Shown here one piece after another: positions 45,276 to 57,056 of a stretch of DNA of 64,000 nucleotides. How positions within the stretch are numbered: position 1 is the stretch's first letter; every line of letters starts with the position of its first letter. This DNA is from Cyanophora paradoxa (lineage: Eukaryota > Glaucocystophyceae > Cyanophorales > Cyanophoraceae), in NCBI GenBank assembly GCA_004431415.1, contig QPMI01000056.1, positions 434,001 to 498,000 on the forward strand. The letters are read 5' to 3'. The translations under genes and the position numbers were made by a program. Under the pieces are notes generated by a model. The model saw only the letters and a program-made list of their open reading frames with translations, was not told where the DNA came from and did not search any database.

Positions 45276-46512
45276 GGCCCGGGCCCCGGGCCCGGGCTGG
45301 GCCGGGGGTGGCTTATATTTATTTAGTTCGCCCTAAACTTCGCTTCGGGCTCCGCTTCAGCTTCCCGCCCGCATGCGCGGCGCAGCTGCAGCAGGCCCGA
45401 GATCGCTGGCTGATCATGACAGTCATGACAGTACTAGTCATGTACATGTGGTCAATCACTCAATTCAATCTTCCAAGAAAGGGCAAGCCTGAAGCGCGCG
45501 CGGAGGGCTCGGCAGTATCAAGAGGGGGCCGTCGCCCGGCCGGGTGATCATGATCATATGCATATATATGCATGCGCTGGCTTCGGGGCTGTCGACGTCG
45601 ATCGCGATGCGTACCCCTTTTTTTGCAAAAGTGGACGTCGCATTGATACACCACGGAACACATGTATCGATGTTCTACGTGACGTGCCCTTCCGACCGGT
45701 CAACTATCTAGCCGAAGGTGCTAGCTAGGTGCCGGCCATGGGTCGCTCAATATGGGAGGTTCGCCTGAGTGGGGGATCCGGAGCCATGGTTTTCGGTGAT
45801 AGCCGTAACCAGACCCGCGCGCCCACCCCTTGATCAACTCCTCCATCCCTCATGAGCCCTGGAAGTGAAATGTCTCGCAGTCCGCCGCCCTCCCTTGCCG
45901 CCGCTCCGCCACCCCTCCTCCTCCTCACTCTGCCTCCTCCCTCCTCCTCACCTGCGCATGCGCCCCAGGACCCCGATTAATCGGTGTCCGATCGCGATGC
46001 GTACCCCGCGCCCCTTCTAAATCTCTGTACCCCCGGGGCTCACTATTAATATTGCTGCGTACCCATGGCCAGCGCGGGCCCCTGTGCCATGGCCTGCACA
46101 TTCATATGCATCGCGATCGATATCGCGATCGGCGATACCTAGGCCTGTTGCGCCCTTAATTATTAGGCCTTCGATTCTCTAATCTGTACCCCTAGCTATA
46201 GTGCTAGCGCTGCAGCGCTAGCTCAGCGGCTGGCGCGCATGTACTGTTGCTGCGCCGGGCGCCGTGCACGTGCGCGTGCAGATGCAGATCTAGATCTAGA
46301 GCGTCGGGCCCGGGCCCCTACCCCCCGGGCCCCCGCTTGCAATTGGCCCCCCGTTCTGCGTGACACAGTGTACCCCCGCCTTCCGAAGTTCTTTTCCCGA
46401 TCGATATCGCGAGCTCTGACGTCGACGCCCCCGGCCCGCTCGGGCCCGCCGTCACGTGCACCCTGGCCCGGCCCCCGGCCCGGCAGCCTACCGGTACTCC
46501 CGCGCTACCAAC
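45276..46512. other. Spacer dense in short palindromes
   Basis: No gene is seen. Unusually many 6-12 bp perfect palindromes occur, such as ATGATCATGATCAT (45544), ATGCATATATATGCAT (45558), CGCGATCGATATCGCGATCG (46111) and AGATCTAGATCT (46286). Confidence 0.6.
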
Positions 46513-46677
46513 TTGATTCTGTATTTTGTGCTACTTTACTGTATCTTTGATTTGTGTGAGACTACGGTGGAACGTTAACGTGGGGCGAACCCCCCGTAGG
46601 TAGTGATATTAAGGACAACAAAGCAATCACAAACCAAAGATACAGTAAAGTAGCTATAGCACAAAATACAGAATCAA
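46513..46677. repeat. Fold-back (inverted repeat) element
   Basis: The arm TTGATTCTGTATTTTGTGC, continued to 46556, is repeated in reverse complement at 46628-46677, about 44 bp with small insertions. The loop is about 70 nt. It is AT-rich against a GC-rich background, which suggests a small mobile element or a hairpin-forming 3' region. Confidence 0.8.
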
Positions 46678-46946
46678 TTGCAAGAGGGATCACGAGAAGG
46701 GACACGATCAGATCTAGAAGAACGCAAAAGATAAGGAGAACGAGCACGAGGAGAAGGAGTAGAAGAGCTCAAGGACGTCACACTAGTAGACGCAGAAGTA
46801 CTAGTCACAGTAGAACGACGAGGAGCACGGGGACGCAGCGAATAAGGAGAACGAGCACGAGGAACTACAGTCGAAGACGAAGATCTAGATGAAGACGACG
46901 AAGATCTAGACGATTCAATGATTCCAGCGCTACCGCAGCAGCGGGC
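46674..46946 (-). CDS. Arg/Ser-rich reading frame with T-ending codons
   Basis: An open frame of about 90 codons on the minus strand ends at TGA 46674. It encodes mostly Ser and Arg, with VVPRARSPYSLRP and PSPRARSPYLLRS as an internal duplication. Codons end mainly in T (CGT, TCT, CCT, ACT), unlike the G/C-ending codons of every other gene here. A TAA lies just upstream and there is no ATG, so it may be an exon or a captured fragment. It overlaps one arm of the fold-back element. Function unknown; RS-rich tracts occur in splicing factors and in nucleic-acid-binding proteins. Confidence 0.35.
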   Translation of the reverse strand, partial: ARCCGSAGIIESSRSSSSSSRSSSSTVVPRARSPYSLRPRAPRRSTVTSTSASTSVTSLSSSTPSPRARSPYLLRSSRSDRVPSRDPSCN

Positions 46947-47010
46947 TAATTATAAGCAGCCGCTGAGCCCTGAGCCCTGAAGCCTGAAGTATTCGTGAAC
47001 TCAGCCGTCT

Positions 47011-47592
47011 GCGTGCAGTTGCGTGGGATTTGGGGTACATCGGTTCTGGGAAGGAAAGAGCCTTCAAGCAGAAGCAGTGCGAACGTAGGTACCGGGCGAT
47101 AATTTAGAATTAGAAATTAAGGCTGGAGTCGGGAAACCGCCGACCGTCAAAAACCGGTTCGGTGCTTCGTCCACGTCCCGGGCCCCCGGCGGCGCCGGCG
47201 CCGGCCCGCCCGCGCGGCGCCCCGGGCCCATGCAGGCATGCGCATGCGCAGCAGCGCAGGCCGGGCGCCCGGCCGGCGCGGCGGCGCCCGGCCCCCGGGC
47301 CCGGGCCCCGGCCCCCGGCCGGGGCCGGCCCCCGGGCCCCGGCCGCGGCCCCGGGCCCGGGCCCGGCCGGGCCCGGCCCGGGCCCACGGCCGCGGCCGCG
47401 GCCCGGCCGGTCCGGTCTGGCCGGCCAAGCCTGGCCGCAAGCCAAGCCGGGCCCCAGAAGCCCGGGCCGGGCCGGTGCCGGCTGGCCGGCTTGGCGCTAC
47501 CACCCGTACCCGGGGAGCATGCCAGGAAGATCGACCTGGGAGAAATGAATCGCTTTCTTGTTCTTCAAGCGAGAGGGGGGGGGGAAGAGAGC
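47011..47592 (+). repeat. Inverted repeat, left copy (about 0.55 kb)
   Basis: Its reverse complement recurs at 57056-57594 with few differences (for example TTTGGGG/TTCGGGG near 47031). The outer 150 bp is ordinary sequence. The core (47180-47480) is made of GGCC, GGGCCC and GCATGC palindromes and differs in length between the copies. Confidence 0.92.
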
Positions 47593-48379
47593 ACCGGGGG
47601 GTGCCGCGATTCGAAACCTGTGCCTGGAGCTCGGCTCCAAGGGCGCGCGTGGGCTCGGCGCTAGCAGCACTCGCTTTGAATCGGCGCGCATGCTCTCCAG
47701 TTCCAGTCTCGACGAAGCCCTCCGTCCTTTTCGCCCCGCGGTCGGCTCGCCTTGTCACGGCGTTTGGCACGCAGACGACAGGCACGGGGCCGTGCGCACG
47801 ATCCCCGAACTTCATGTACGCTATAGATGCGTAGTTGCGCGTCCGGAGCGGCCGCGCCTTGCCTTTTTCCCGGGCCCAGAAGCCGCGCACGAGCCAGCGA
47901 TCACCGCTACGTGCGCCCCGGTCGCTCATGACCTCAGCCGCTTGCCAACGCACTCTCCGCAGAGAGCTCTTTGCGTGGCGAGCTCCGTTCTCCATGGCGC
48001 GCTCCCCCCTTGCCCTGCGCACAATCTGTGCGTTTGTTGACAGCCGGGCCTCCTCATTCACCGCTACAGCCTGGGTCTGGAGCACGCGCACTCGACATAT
48101 GCAATGTACGTTCTCTGCGGAGCGTCGTCCTGCGCCGCCCTCGCAGCTCCGTGTGCCGCGCGCCGCTGACGTCCCAAAGCAGGTCCATTCGTGCTCCTGG
48201 CTCACGGATACGCGCACGTGGACTGACTGGGCCAGCGCGACCTTCTAACAGCATGCTAAATCTCGTTCGGGGGTCTTCCCAGCCCTCGCCGCCGCCTGCG
48301 CCGAGCGCCGCTGACGGCCTCCTACATGCTGCAGATCGAATCGTGCTGCGAAGGCTGCACGAGGCCTAGCTTCACCTGC
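47593..48379. other. Spacer inside the inverted repeats
   Basis: Open frames exist on both strands but none has domain or splice support. Confidence 0.5.
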
Positions 48380-51300
48380 ACAGCACGCCGGTGCCATTAA
48401 GCCCGCGCCGGGGGCGCCGCCCCATCGGCCGATGCGCAGGCCGCGCTGGGTCGCAGGGCGAGCGCAGGCCGCTCGATCTCGCGCCAACGCTCTCGCCTCG
48501 CCTACGGCCTCACGGCGGGGCGCGCCAGATCCCTTCAGGGGGGTACAGAGGTGCGCCCCGAGCCCCTAGAGGGGGACGGCGGGGGGGTAGGGGGGGAGGG
48601 GGCGGGGGGGGGGGGGGGCGAGAGAGGAGAGGCGGGGAGGGGGCGGAGACGGGAGCCTTGCCGTGCTGATGCGTCCCGATTTGCGCTGCAGCTCTCGGGC
48701 CCTGTATCGGCGCGGCGAGCGGCAAGAGGCTTCCCCTGCACAGCACGCCGGTGCGCCTGGGCCCGCGCCGGGGGCGCCGCCCCATCGGCCGATGCGAAGA
48801 CTGCGCTGGGTCGCAGGGCGAGCGCAGGCCGCGCGATCTCGCGCCGACGCTCTCGCCTCGCCTACGGCCTCACGGCGGGCGCGCCAGATCCCTTCAGGGG
48901 GTACAGAGGTGCGCCCCGAGCCCCTAGAGGGGGACGGCGGGCGGGTAGGGGGGAGGGGGCGGGGAGGGGGAGGGGGCGAGAGAGGAGAGGCTGGGGAGGG
49001 GCGGAGACGGGAGCCTTGCCGTGCTGATGCGTCCCGATTTGCGCTGCAGCTCTCGGGCCCTGTATCGGCGCGGCGAGCGGCAAGAGGCTTCCCCTGCACA
49101 GCACGCCGGTGCGCCTGGGCCCGCGCCGGGGCGCCGCCCCATCGGCCGATGCGAAGGCTGCGCTGGGTCGCAGGGCGAGCGCAGGCCGCTCGATCTCGCG
49201 CTGATGCTCTCGCCTCGCCTACGGCCTCACGGCGGGGCGCGCCAGATCCCTTCAGGGGGGTACAGAGGTGCGCCCCGAGCCCCTAGAGGGGACGGCGGGG
49301 GGTGGGGGGGGGGGGGGGGGGCGGGGAGGGGGAGGGGGCGAGAGAGGAGAGGCGGGGAGGGGCGGAGACGGGAGCCTTGCCGTGCTGATGCGTCCCGATT
49401 TGCGCTGCAGCTCTCGGGCCTGTATCGGCGCGGCGAGCGGCAAGAGGCTTCCCCTGCACAGCACGCCGGTGCGCCTGGGCCCGCGCCGGGGGCGCCGCCC
49501 CATCGGCCGATGCGAAGGCTGCGCTGGGTCGCAGGGCGAGCGCAGGCCGCGCGATCTTGCGCCGACGCTCTCGCCTCGCCTACGGCCTCACGGCGGGGCG
49601 CGCCAGATCCCTTCAGGGGGGTACAGAGGTGCGCCCCGAGCCCCTAGAGGGGGACGGCGGGCGGGTAAGGGGGGGAGGGGGCGGGGAGGGGGAAGGGGGG
49701 CGAGAGAGGAGAGGCGGGGGAGGGGGCGGAGACGGGAGCCTTGCCGTGCTGATGCGTCCCGATTTGCGCTGCAGCTCTCGGGCCCTGTATCGGCGCGGCG
49801 AGCGGCAAGAGGCTTCCCCTGCACAGCACGCCGGTGCGCCTGGGCCCGCGCCGGGGGCGCCGCCCATCGGCCGATGCGAAGGCTGCGCTGGGTCGCAGGG
49901 CGAGCGCAGGCCGCTCGATCTCGCGCCGACGCTCTCGCCTCGCCTACGGCCTCACGGCGGGGCGCGCCAGATCCCTTCAGGGGGTACAGAGGTGCGCCCG
50001 AGCCCCTAGAGGGGGACGGCGGGCGGGGAAGGGGGGAGGGGCGGGGAGGGGGAGGGGGCGAGAGAGGAGAGGCGGGGGACGGGGCGGAGACGGGAGCCTT
50101 GCCGTGCTGATGCGTCCCGATTTGCGCTGCAGCTCTCGGGCCCTGTATCGGCGCGGCGAGCGGCAAGAGGCTTCCCCTGCACAGCACGCCGGTGCGCCTG
50201 GGCCCGCGCCGGGGGCGCCGCCCCATCGGCCGATGCGAAGACTGCGCTGGGTCGCAGGGCGAGCGCAGGCCGCGCGATCTCGCGCCGACGCTCTCGCCTC
50301 GCCTACGGCCTCACGGCGGGGCGCGCCAGATCCCTTCAGGGGGTACAGAGGTGCGCCCCGAGCCCCTAGAGGGGACGGCGGGGGGTGTTGGGGGGGGGGG
50401 GAGGGGGAGGGGGGCGAGAGAGGAGAGGCGGGGAGGGGGCGGAGACGGGAGCCTTGCCGTGCTGATGCGTCCCGATTTGCGCTGCAGCTCTCGGGCCCTG
50501 TATCGGCGCGGCGAGCGGCAAGAGGCTTCCCCTGCACAGCACGCCGGTGCGCCTGGGCCCGCGCCGGGGGCGCCGCCCCATCGGCCGATGCGAAGGCTGC
50601 GCTGGGTCGCAGGGCGAGCGCAGGCCGCTCGATCTCGCGCCGACGCTCTCGCCTCGCCTACGGCCTCACGGCGGGGCGCGCCAGATCCCTTCAGGGGGGT
50701 ACAGAGGTGCGCCCCGAGCCCCTAGAGGGGGACGGCGGGCGGGGAAGGGGGGAGGGGGCGGGGAGGGGGGAGGGGGGCGAGAGAGGAGAGGCGGGGGAGG
50801 GGGCGGAGACGGGAGCCTTGCCGTGCTGATGCGTCCCGATTTGCGCTGCAGCTCTCGGGCCCTGTATCGGCGCGGCGAGCGGCAAGAGGCTTCCCCTGCA
50901 CAGCACGCCGGTGCGCCTGGGCCCGCGCCGGGGCGCCGCCCCATCGGCCGATGCGAAGACTGCGCTGGGTCGCAGGGCGAGCGCAGGCCGCGCGATCTCG
51001 CGCCGACGCTCTCGCCTCGCCTACGGCCTCACGGCGGGGCGCGCCAGATCCCTTCAGGGGGTACAGAGGTGCGCCCGAGCCCCTAGAGGGGGACGGCGGG
51101 GGGTGGGAGGGGGGGGGGGAGGGGGAGGGGGCGAGAGAGGAGAGGCGGGGAGGGGGCGGAGACGGGAGCCTTGCCGTGCTGATGCGTCCCGATTTGCGCT
51201 GCAGCTCTCGGGCCTTGTATCGGCGCGGCGAGCGGCAAGAGGCTTCCCCTGCACAGCACGCCGGTGCGCCTGGGCCCGCGCCGGGGCGCCGCCCATCGGC

Positions 51301-52490
51301 CGATGCGAAGGCTGCGCTGGGTCGCAGGGCGAGCGCAGGCCGCGCGATCTCGCGCCGACGCTCTCGCCTCGCCTACGGCCTCACGGCGGGGCGCGCCAGA
51401 TCCCTTCAGGGGGTACAGAGGTGCGCCCCGAGCCCTAGAGGGGACGGCGGGCGGGAAGGGGGGGGGGCGGGGAGGGGGAGGGGGCGAGAGAGGAGAGGCG
51501 GGGGAGGGGGCGGAGACGGGAGCCTTGCCGTGCTGATGCGTCCCGATTTGCGCTGCAGCTCTCGGGCCCTGTATCGGCGCGGCGAGCGGCAAGAGGCTTC
51601 CCCTGCACAGCACGCGGTGCGCCTGGGCCCGCGCCGGGGGCGCCGCCCCATCGGCCGATGCGAAGACTGCGCTGGGTCGCAGGGCGAGCGCAGGCCGCGC
51701 GATCTCGCGCCGACGCTCTCGCCTCGCCTACGGCCTCACGGCGGGGCGCGCCAGATCCCTTCAGGGGGTACAGAGGTGCGCCCCGAGCCCCTAGAGGGGA
51801 CGGCGGGGGGGGGGGGGGGGGGGGGGGCGGGAGGGGAGGGGGCGAGAGAGGAGAGGCGGGGGAGGGGGCGGAGACGGGAGCCTTGCCGTGCTGATGCGTC
51901 CCGATTTGTGCTGCAGCTCTCGGGCCCTGTATCGGCGTGGCGAGTGGCAAGAGGCTTCCCCTGCACAGCACGCCGGTGCGCCTGGGCCCGCGCCGGGGGC
52001 GCCGCCCCATCGGCCGATGCGAAGGCTGCGCTGGGTCGCAGGGCGAGCGCAGGCCGCTCGATCTCGCACCGACGCTCTCGCCTCGCCTACGGCCTCACGG
52101 CGGGGCGCGCCAGATCCCTTCAGGGGTTACAGAGGTGCGCCCCGAGCCCTAGAGGGGACGGCGGGCGGGTAGGAGGAGGGGCGGGGAGGGGAGGGGCGAG
52201 AGAGGAGAGGCGGGGAGGGGGCGGAGACGGGAGCCTTGCCGTGCTGATGCGTCCCTATTTGCGCTGCAGCTCTCGGGCCCTGTATCGGCGCGGCGAGCGG
52301 CAAGAGGCTTCCCCTGCACAGCACGCCGGTGCGCCTGGGCCCGCGCCGGGGCGCCGCCCCATCGGCCGATGCGAAGGCTGCGCTGGGTCGCAGGGCGAGC
52401 GCAGGCCGCTCGATCTCGCGCTGACGCTCTCGCCTCGCCTACGCCTCACGGCGGGGCGCGCCAGACCCTTCAGGGGGTACAGAGGGGTTA
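48380..52490 (+). repeat. Tandem satellite, about 358-bp unit, 12 copies
   Basis: The anchor CATCGGCCGATGCG recurs at about 48422, 48783, 49140, 49501, 49865, 50223, 50579, 50941, 51295, 51649, 52007 and 52362 (spacing 354-364). Each unit has a GGGGGTACAGAGG string, a G-run tract of variable length, GAGAGAGGAGAGGCGG and a GCAGCTCTCGGGCC segment. Copies differ mainly in G-run length and in a few substitutions (for example CGCTCGATC/CGCGCGATC). Long open frames across it on both strands result from the GC-rich repeat and are not genes. Confidence 0.97.
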
Positions 52491-54198
52491 GCCGGGGGCA
52501 AGCTGCCCCCGCGCCCCTCGAACCGCGTACCCCCGGTACGCGGCCCGGGCCCGACCCCCACCCACTGACGCCCTGCGAGGGCACTACCAGGCACGTCGGC
52601 GGTAGATGATCTAGATCTAAATTAAAGACATCGCGGTCCTTACTGATGTATTCGCTGGGTCCCACCTCGCTGCCCCGGCCCCGCCGCGCGCCCCTAGGCC
52701 TCGAACCTCGAACCACGAGCAGAAAGGGCGATCGGGCCTCATTATCCAGAGCTGCGGACCTGAAGCGCTTTAAAACGCATATAGGTTTCTGTTTCAAAGC
52801 GTTTGCACGTGTACCGTATACGTATGCGAATGATGCCTATGACTAGAACTGTCCTTTTTTTCCCCGTGATGCGTCGTATATTCAGGAACACCGCAGTACA
52901 GACTCCTACCTACTCCTTAGGTGGCCAAATATACGTATACTAGCCTGCCCAGGGCTCCTGCCGTCACTGGCCCCGACTCCCAGGGCTTCAGACCCAGCAG
53001 ACAGAGAGGTGGAAGGGCGCTGAGAGCACCCGCGCAGTGATCATGAGTAGCCGACGGAGGACGCCCCCACAGGTGATAATCTACGATGAGATTGGGCGAG
53101 GCCAAGGTTTCGAATTCGTCGGGTGGGCAGCCGGGTTCGGCATACGGAAGGAGTGAGAGGGTGGCGCATTGGGGGTGGACGCATGGGGACGGAGCTCGAG
53201 ACACCATGGGCGCCGGCAAAGGGCTGGAGGCCTAGGGGCGGGCGCGGGGCTGGGGCAACTAGGCGAGCGAGAGAGGGTGAAGGGGGCCTGGTTCGGCATT
53301 CGCTGACGTCGACGCTGATGGTGGGGAGGCGGGGTTCAGGATCGATATCTGGCCATGGGGCTGCGATGGAGGGCGAGGTACGGTGGCCCGGCGACGGCGT
53401 GAGGGCGGAGTTGGGCGGGAGGTGGCGAGCTGGAGGGGCAATTAATTGCAAGGGAGTTCTCGGGCGGGGCAGCGGCTAAGGGCGCAGGCTGGGTTCGGGA
53501 ACGCGTGCGCACGGTTTAGGCATGCGCAAATGGCCCTTAAGCTTCTTGTAGTCGACGCAGATCTAGAGGAGCTATCGTTGCCTGCTGTGTGTCGGTGCTA
53601 TCGAGCTGCAGCTTAACCTGCAGCACACGTGCAGCGTCGATATCTTGAACGCTAGTGCTGCAGTCCGGCCGCGGATCCGGATCCTCTGGTCAGAATATTA
53701 ATGTCGTACCAAAACATGCTAGCACAACGTTATGTAGCCTTTTCAACGACTGTTAATGATATGTCTAGATAGTATAGCTGTTGTTCGTCCAGGAGCCTGC
53801 ATGTGCAAGATGTTGTCTTGCATCGCACCTGTGCAGCTGCTGAGCCTTCCTTCAACTTTGAATTTCTGTTGACGAGGTGTAGTTCTATGACAGCTAAATA
53901 TATCGTTTGAACGCCCTTTAAAAGAGCTTTCAGAATATGTAAAGATGTCGGGGTTCAAAATTGCTCTTTTTCGAAGAAGAGCCAACGAGATGTTCCGATG
54001 CGACAAAATCCTCAACATGTCGAATCACTCAGTGATCATGACCAGCTGACTCATCAAACCCGAGCCATGGCGACCAGTCTAGAAAAGCATAAAAGATGAA
54101 TATAAAGCTTAAAAGAAGCCTGATATCATAGTATATCACTCATTGATTGAAATTCACGTGCGCCTGGGACATGGGGGTGCATGATCATGATGAAGAGG
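52491..54198. other. Unique spacer between satellites
   Basis: Mixed composition, AT-richer from 53680. Several short open frames on both strands (53040-53480) lack support. No gene is called. Confidence 0.5.
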
Positions 54199-54690
54199 CG
54201 AGAAGAGCTCTTCAAAGATGGGCGTCGGGGCCTGGAAGCTGCGGAGACTGGCGAGCCGCTGTCCAAACACCATGGGGCCTCTACGGACGCAATTGCTAGG
54301 GGGCCGGGTGCTTTGCATATTGCTCGAGGGGTACGATGGCGCCTGAGAGACGGGGAGCATGGAGGGCGGGAGGGGCTCTTTGGAGATGGGCGTCGGGGCC
54401 TGGACGCTGCGGAGACTGGCGGGCCGCTGTCCAAACACCATGGGGCCTCTACGGACGCAATTGCTAGGGGGCCGGGTGCTTTGCATATTGCTCGAGGGGT
54501 ACGATGGCGCCTGAGAGACGGGGGAGCATGGAGGGGCGGGAGGGGCTCTTTGGAGATGGGCGTCGGGGCCTGGACGCTGCGGAGACTGGCGAGCCGCTGT
54601 GCAGACGGCACAGGGTCTCTACGGACGCAATTGCTAGGGGGCCGGGTGCTTAGCATATTGCTCGAGGGGTACGATGGCGCTTGACACTGG
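54199..54690 (+). repeat. Tandem repeat, about 168-bp unit, 3 copies
   Basis: GATGGGCGTCGGGGCCTGGA recurs at about 54218, 54384 and 54555. Each unit carries CACCATGGGGCCTCTACGGA (altered in the third), CGCAATTGCTAGGGGGCCGG and CTCGAGGGGTACGATGGCGC. Confidence 0.93.
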
Positions 54691-54792
54691 GAGATCATGT
54701 GCTGGTACGCCGACTGAGTAATAGTGCTTCGCCGACCTTTAGTACACCGACGAGGTCGGTGTTTTCCCACGGGCGATTACTCCGAGCATGTC

Positions 54793-54862
54793 AGTGTAAT
54801 AGGGGTCGGTGTAATAGGGGTCGGTGTAATAGGGGTCGGTGTAATAGAGGTCGGTGTAATAG
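54793..54862 (+). repeat. 15-bp minisatellite, about 4.5 copies
   Basis: The unit GTGTAATAGGGGTCG is repeated head to tail; the last copies are GTGTAATAGAGGTCG and a partial. Confidence 0.93.
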
Positions 54863-55192
54863 CGAATGTTGCAAACTGGCCCGCTCGTTCTTTTCATTCC
54901 AGCAGCGTGTCGCTATTATAGAGCTTTGTTTTAATGTTTAAATTCAATCACACATATAGCTGAATAAGTTTGGCTAGAATAAGCTGTCACACAGAATACC
55001 TCCTGCGTAGATCTAGCTAAAGTGCATATATATATCTGGGAGAGGGTAACGCAGGTCCGAAGAAGAGACGAATGTGTCCCGCAGCTCGAACCTTGAGCTG
55101 GTTGGCACTGGCTGGAACTGCGGACTTTGTTGAACGGATTGGCGCACTCTCCAGAAGTTGACGGATTGGTGCAATCATTCTGCGAAGGAGAA
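54863..55192. other. AT-rich spacer
   Basis: No gene is seen. Confidence 0.5.
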
Positions 55193-56185
55193 GCTGCGCA
55201 TTTAATCGAATTTCCAGCTTGATATTGATTAGTAGATACGGATAAACGCACCCGGCGGGCCAGGGTCGCCCTCTAAGGCATCCCGAACGAGCCTCGCGCC
55301 CTCGCCCCCCTCAGTGACTTGGACGGAGGGCCCTCGGCGACCTGCAGCGGGCTGCACATTTAATCGAATTTCCAGCTTGATATTGATTAGCAGATACGGA
55401 TAAACGCACCCGGCGGGCCAGGGTCGCCCTCTAAGGCATCCCGAACGAGCCTCGCGCCCTCGCCCCCCTCAGTGACTTGGACGGAGGGCCCTCGGCGACC
55501 TGCAGCGGGCTGCACATTTAATCGAATTTCCAGCTTGATATTGATTAGCAGATACGGATAAACGCACCCGGCGGGCCAGGGTCGCCCTCTAAGGCATCCC
55601 GAACGAGCCTCGCGCCCTCGCCCCCCTCAGTGACTTGGACGGAGGGCCCTCGGCGACCTGCAGCGGGCTGCACATTTAATCGAATTTCCAGCTTGATATT
55701 GATTAGTAGGTACGGATAAACGCACCCGGCGGGCCAGGGTCGCCCTCTAAGGCATCCCGAACGAGCCTCGTGCCCTCACCCCCCTCAGTGACTTGGACGG
55801 AGGGCCCTCGGCGACCTGCAGCGGGCTGCACATTTAATCGAATTTCCAGCTTGATATTGATTAGTAGATACGGATGAACGCACCCGGCGGGCCAGGGTCG
55901 CCCTCGAAGGCATCCCGAACGAGCCTCGCGCCCTCCCCCCCCTCAGTGACTTGGACGGAGGGCCCTCGGCGACCTGCAGCGGGCTGCACATTTAATCGAC
56001 TTTTCAGCTTGATATTGATTAGTAGATACGGATAAACGCACCCGGCGGGCCAGGGTCGCCCTCGAAGGCATCCCGAACGAGCCTCGCGCCCTCGCCCCCC
56101 TCAGTGACTTGGATGGATCCGAAGGGCCCTCGGCGACCTGCAGCGGGCTGCGCATTTAAACGACTTTTCAGCTTGATAGTGATTC
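55193..56185 (+). repeat. Tandem satellite, 158-bp unit, about 6 copies
   Basis: TTTAATCGAATTTCCAGCTT recurs every 158 bp from 55201 (55359, 55517, 55675, 55833), with diverged units at 55991 and 56154. Each unit joins an AT-rich half to a GC-rich half ending GGCGACCTGCAGCGGGCTG. The middle copies are almost identical and the right edge is more diverged. Confidence 0.96.
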
Positions 56186-56482
56186 GGGCGAGATTGGGCA
56201 AGCTGTCGCGTGCGATATTAGTGTGTCTAATCGGGCGCGCGGGAAGCCCGTGCGGAGTGCAAGCTCGGCAGGGCGGGGAATGGCGAGTGTCACTGCTGTC
56301 GTCGCTAAGATCCAACTCACTGGGTGTACCCGTCCAGATACGGCGTACCCCGACACAAATACAAGTGACCGCGGCGCTCTAACTAGCCTAGGCGCCGTCG
56401 GTCCAGCAGCTCGAAGGCTGACGTGATCTAGAGCCCTAGCGGCTCACATGTAAATGAGCATCCGCTATAATGTCGGATGCGA
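56186..56482. other. Spacer right of the 158-bp satellite
   Basis: No gene is seen. Confidence 0.5.
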
Positions 56483-57056
56483 CACAAGCCACACCTGGCG
56501 GAGAGTGCCTCACGCAGGCCGGACTCCGGAGGACCTGCACGCTTACAATCAATCCGAGAGATTTGAATCGGGCGAGGGCCTGGCGCCCCCACGACGCGCT
56601 CTCGTGCTTGAGTGTACATGTGTTTGGGGAATATTAATACTCGGTCAAGATCGGGCGAGCCGCACCTGGCATTGCCAAGTTGAGGACCTCAGGCGGGGGA
56701 CCTGCAAGTTCACAATCAATCCCGAGAGAATAATCGAGCGAGGGCCTGGCTCCCCCACGACGCGCTTTCGCGCTCGATTTAGTTTGAGAACACAATTCAA
56801 TAATTGGGTGAGATCGGGCGAGCCACACCGGGCGGAGAGTGCCTCACGCAGGCCGGACTCCGGAGGACCTGCACGCTTACAATCAATCCGAGAGATTTGA
56901 ATCGGGCGAGGGCCTGGCGCCCCCACGACGCGCCCTCGTGCTTGAGTGTACATGTGTTTGGGGAATATTAATACTCGGTCAAGATCGGGCGAGCCGCACC
57001 TGGCATTGCCAAGTTGAGGACCTCAGGCGGGGGACCTGCAAGTTCACAATCAATTT
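56483..57056 (+). repeat. A-B-A-B repeat of about 165-bp modules
   Basis: The segment from GAGAGTGCCTCACGCAGGCC (56501) to TCACAATCAAT (56720) recurs at 56836-57054 almost unchanged. Internally each half repeats a diverged module containing GATCGGGCGAGCC, an ACCTGCA site, CACAATCAAT or TACAATCAAT, and GCGAGGGCCTGG. Confidence 0.9.

Noticed and set aside
48380-52609. Long open frames on both strands across the 358-bp satellite (up to 552 codons)
   Set aside because: They shift frame with each G-run change, are open in several frames at once and encode only Arg/Gly/Ala/Pro; they are a by-product of GC-rich repeats.
55193-56185. CRISPR-like regular array
   Set aside because: Whole 158-bp units repeat with no unique spacers, in a eukaryotic intron-rich genome; it is a satellite.
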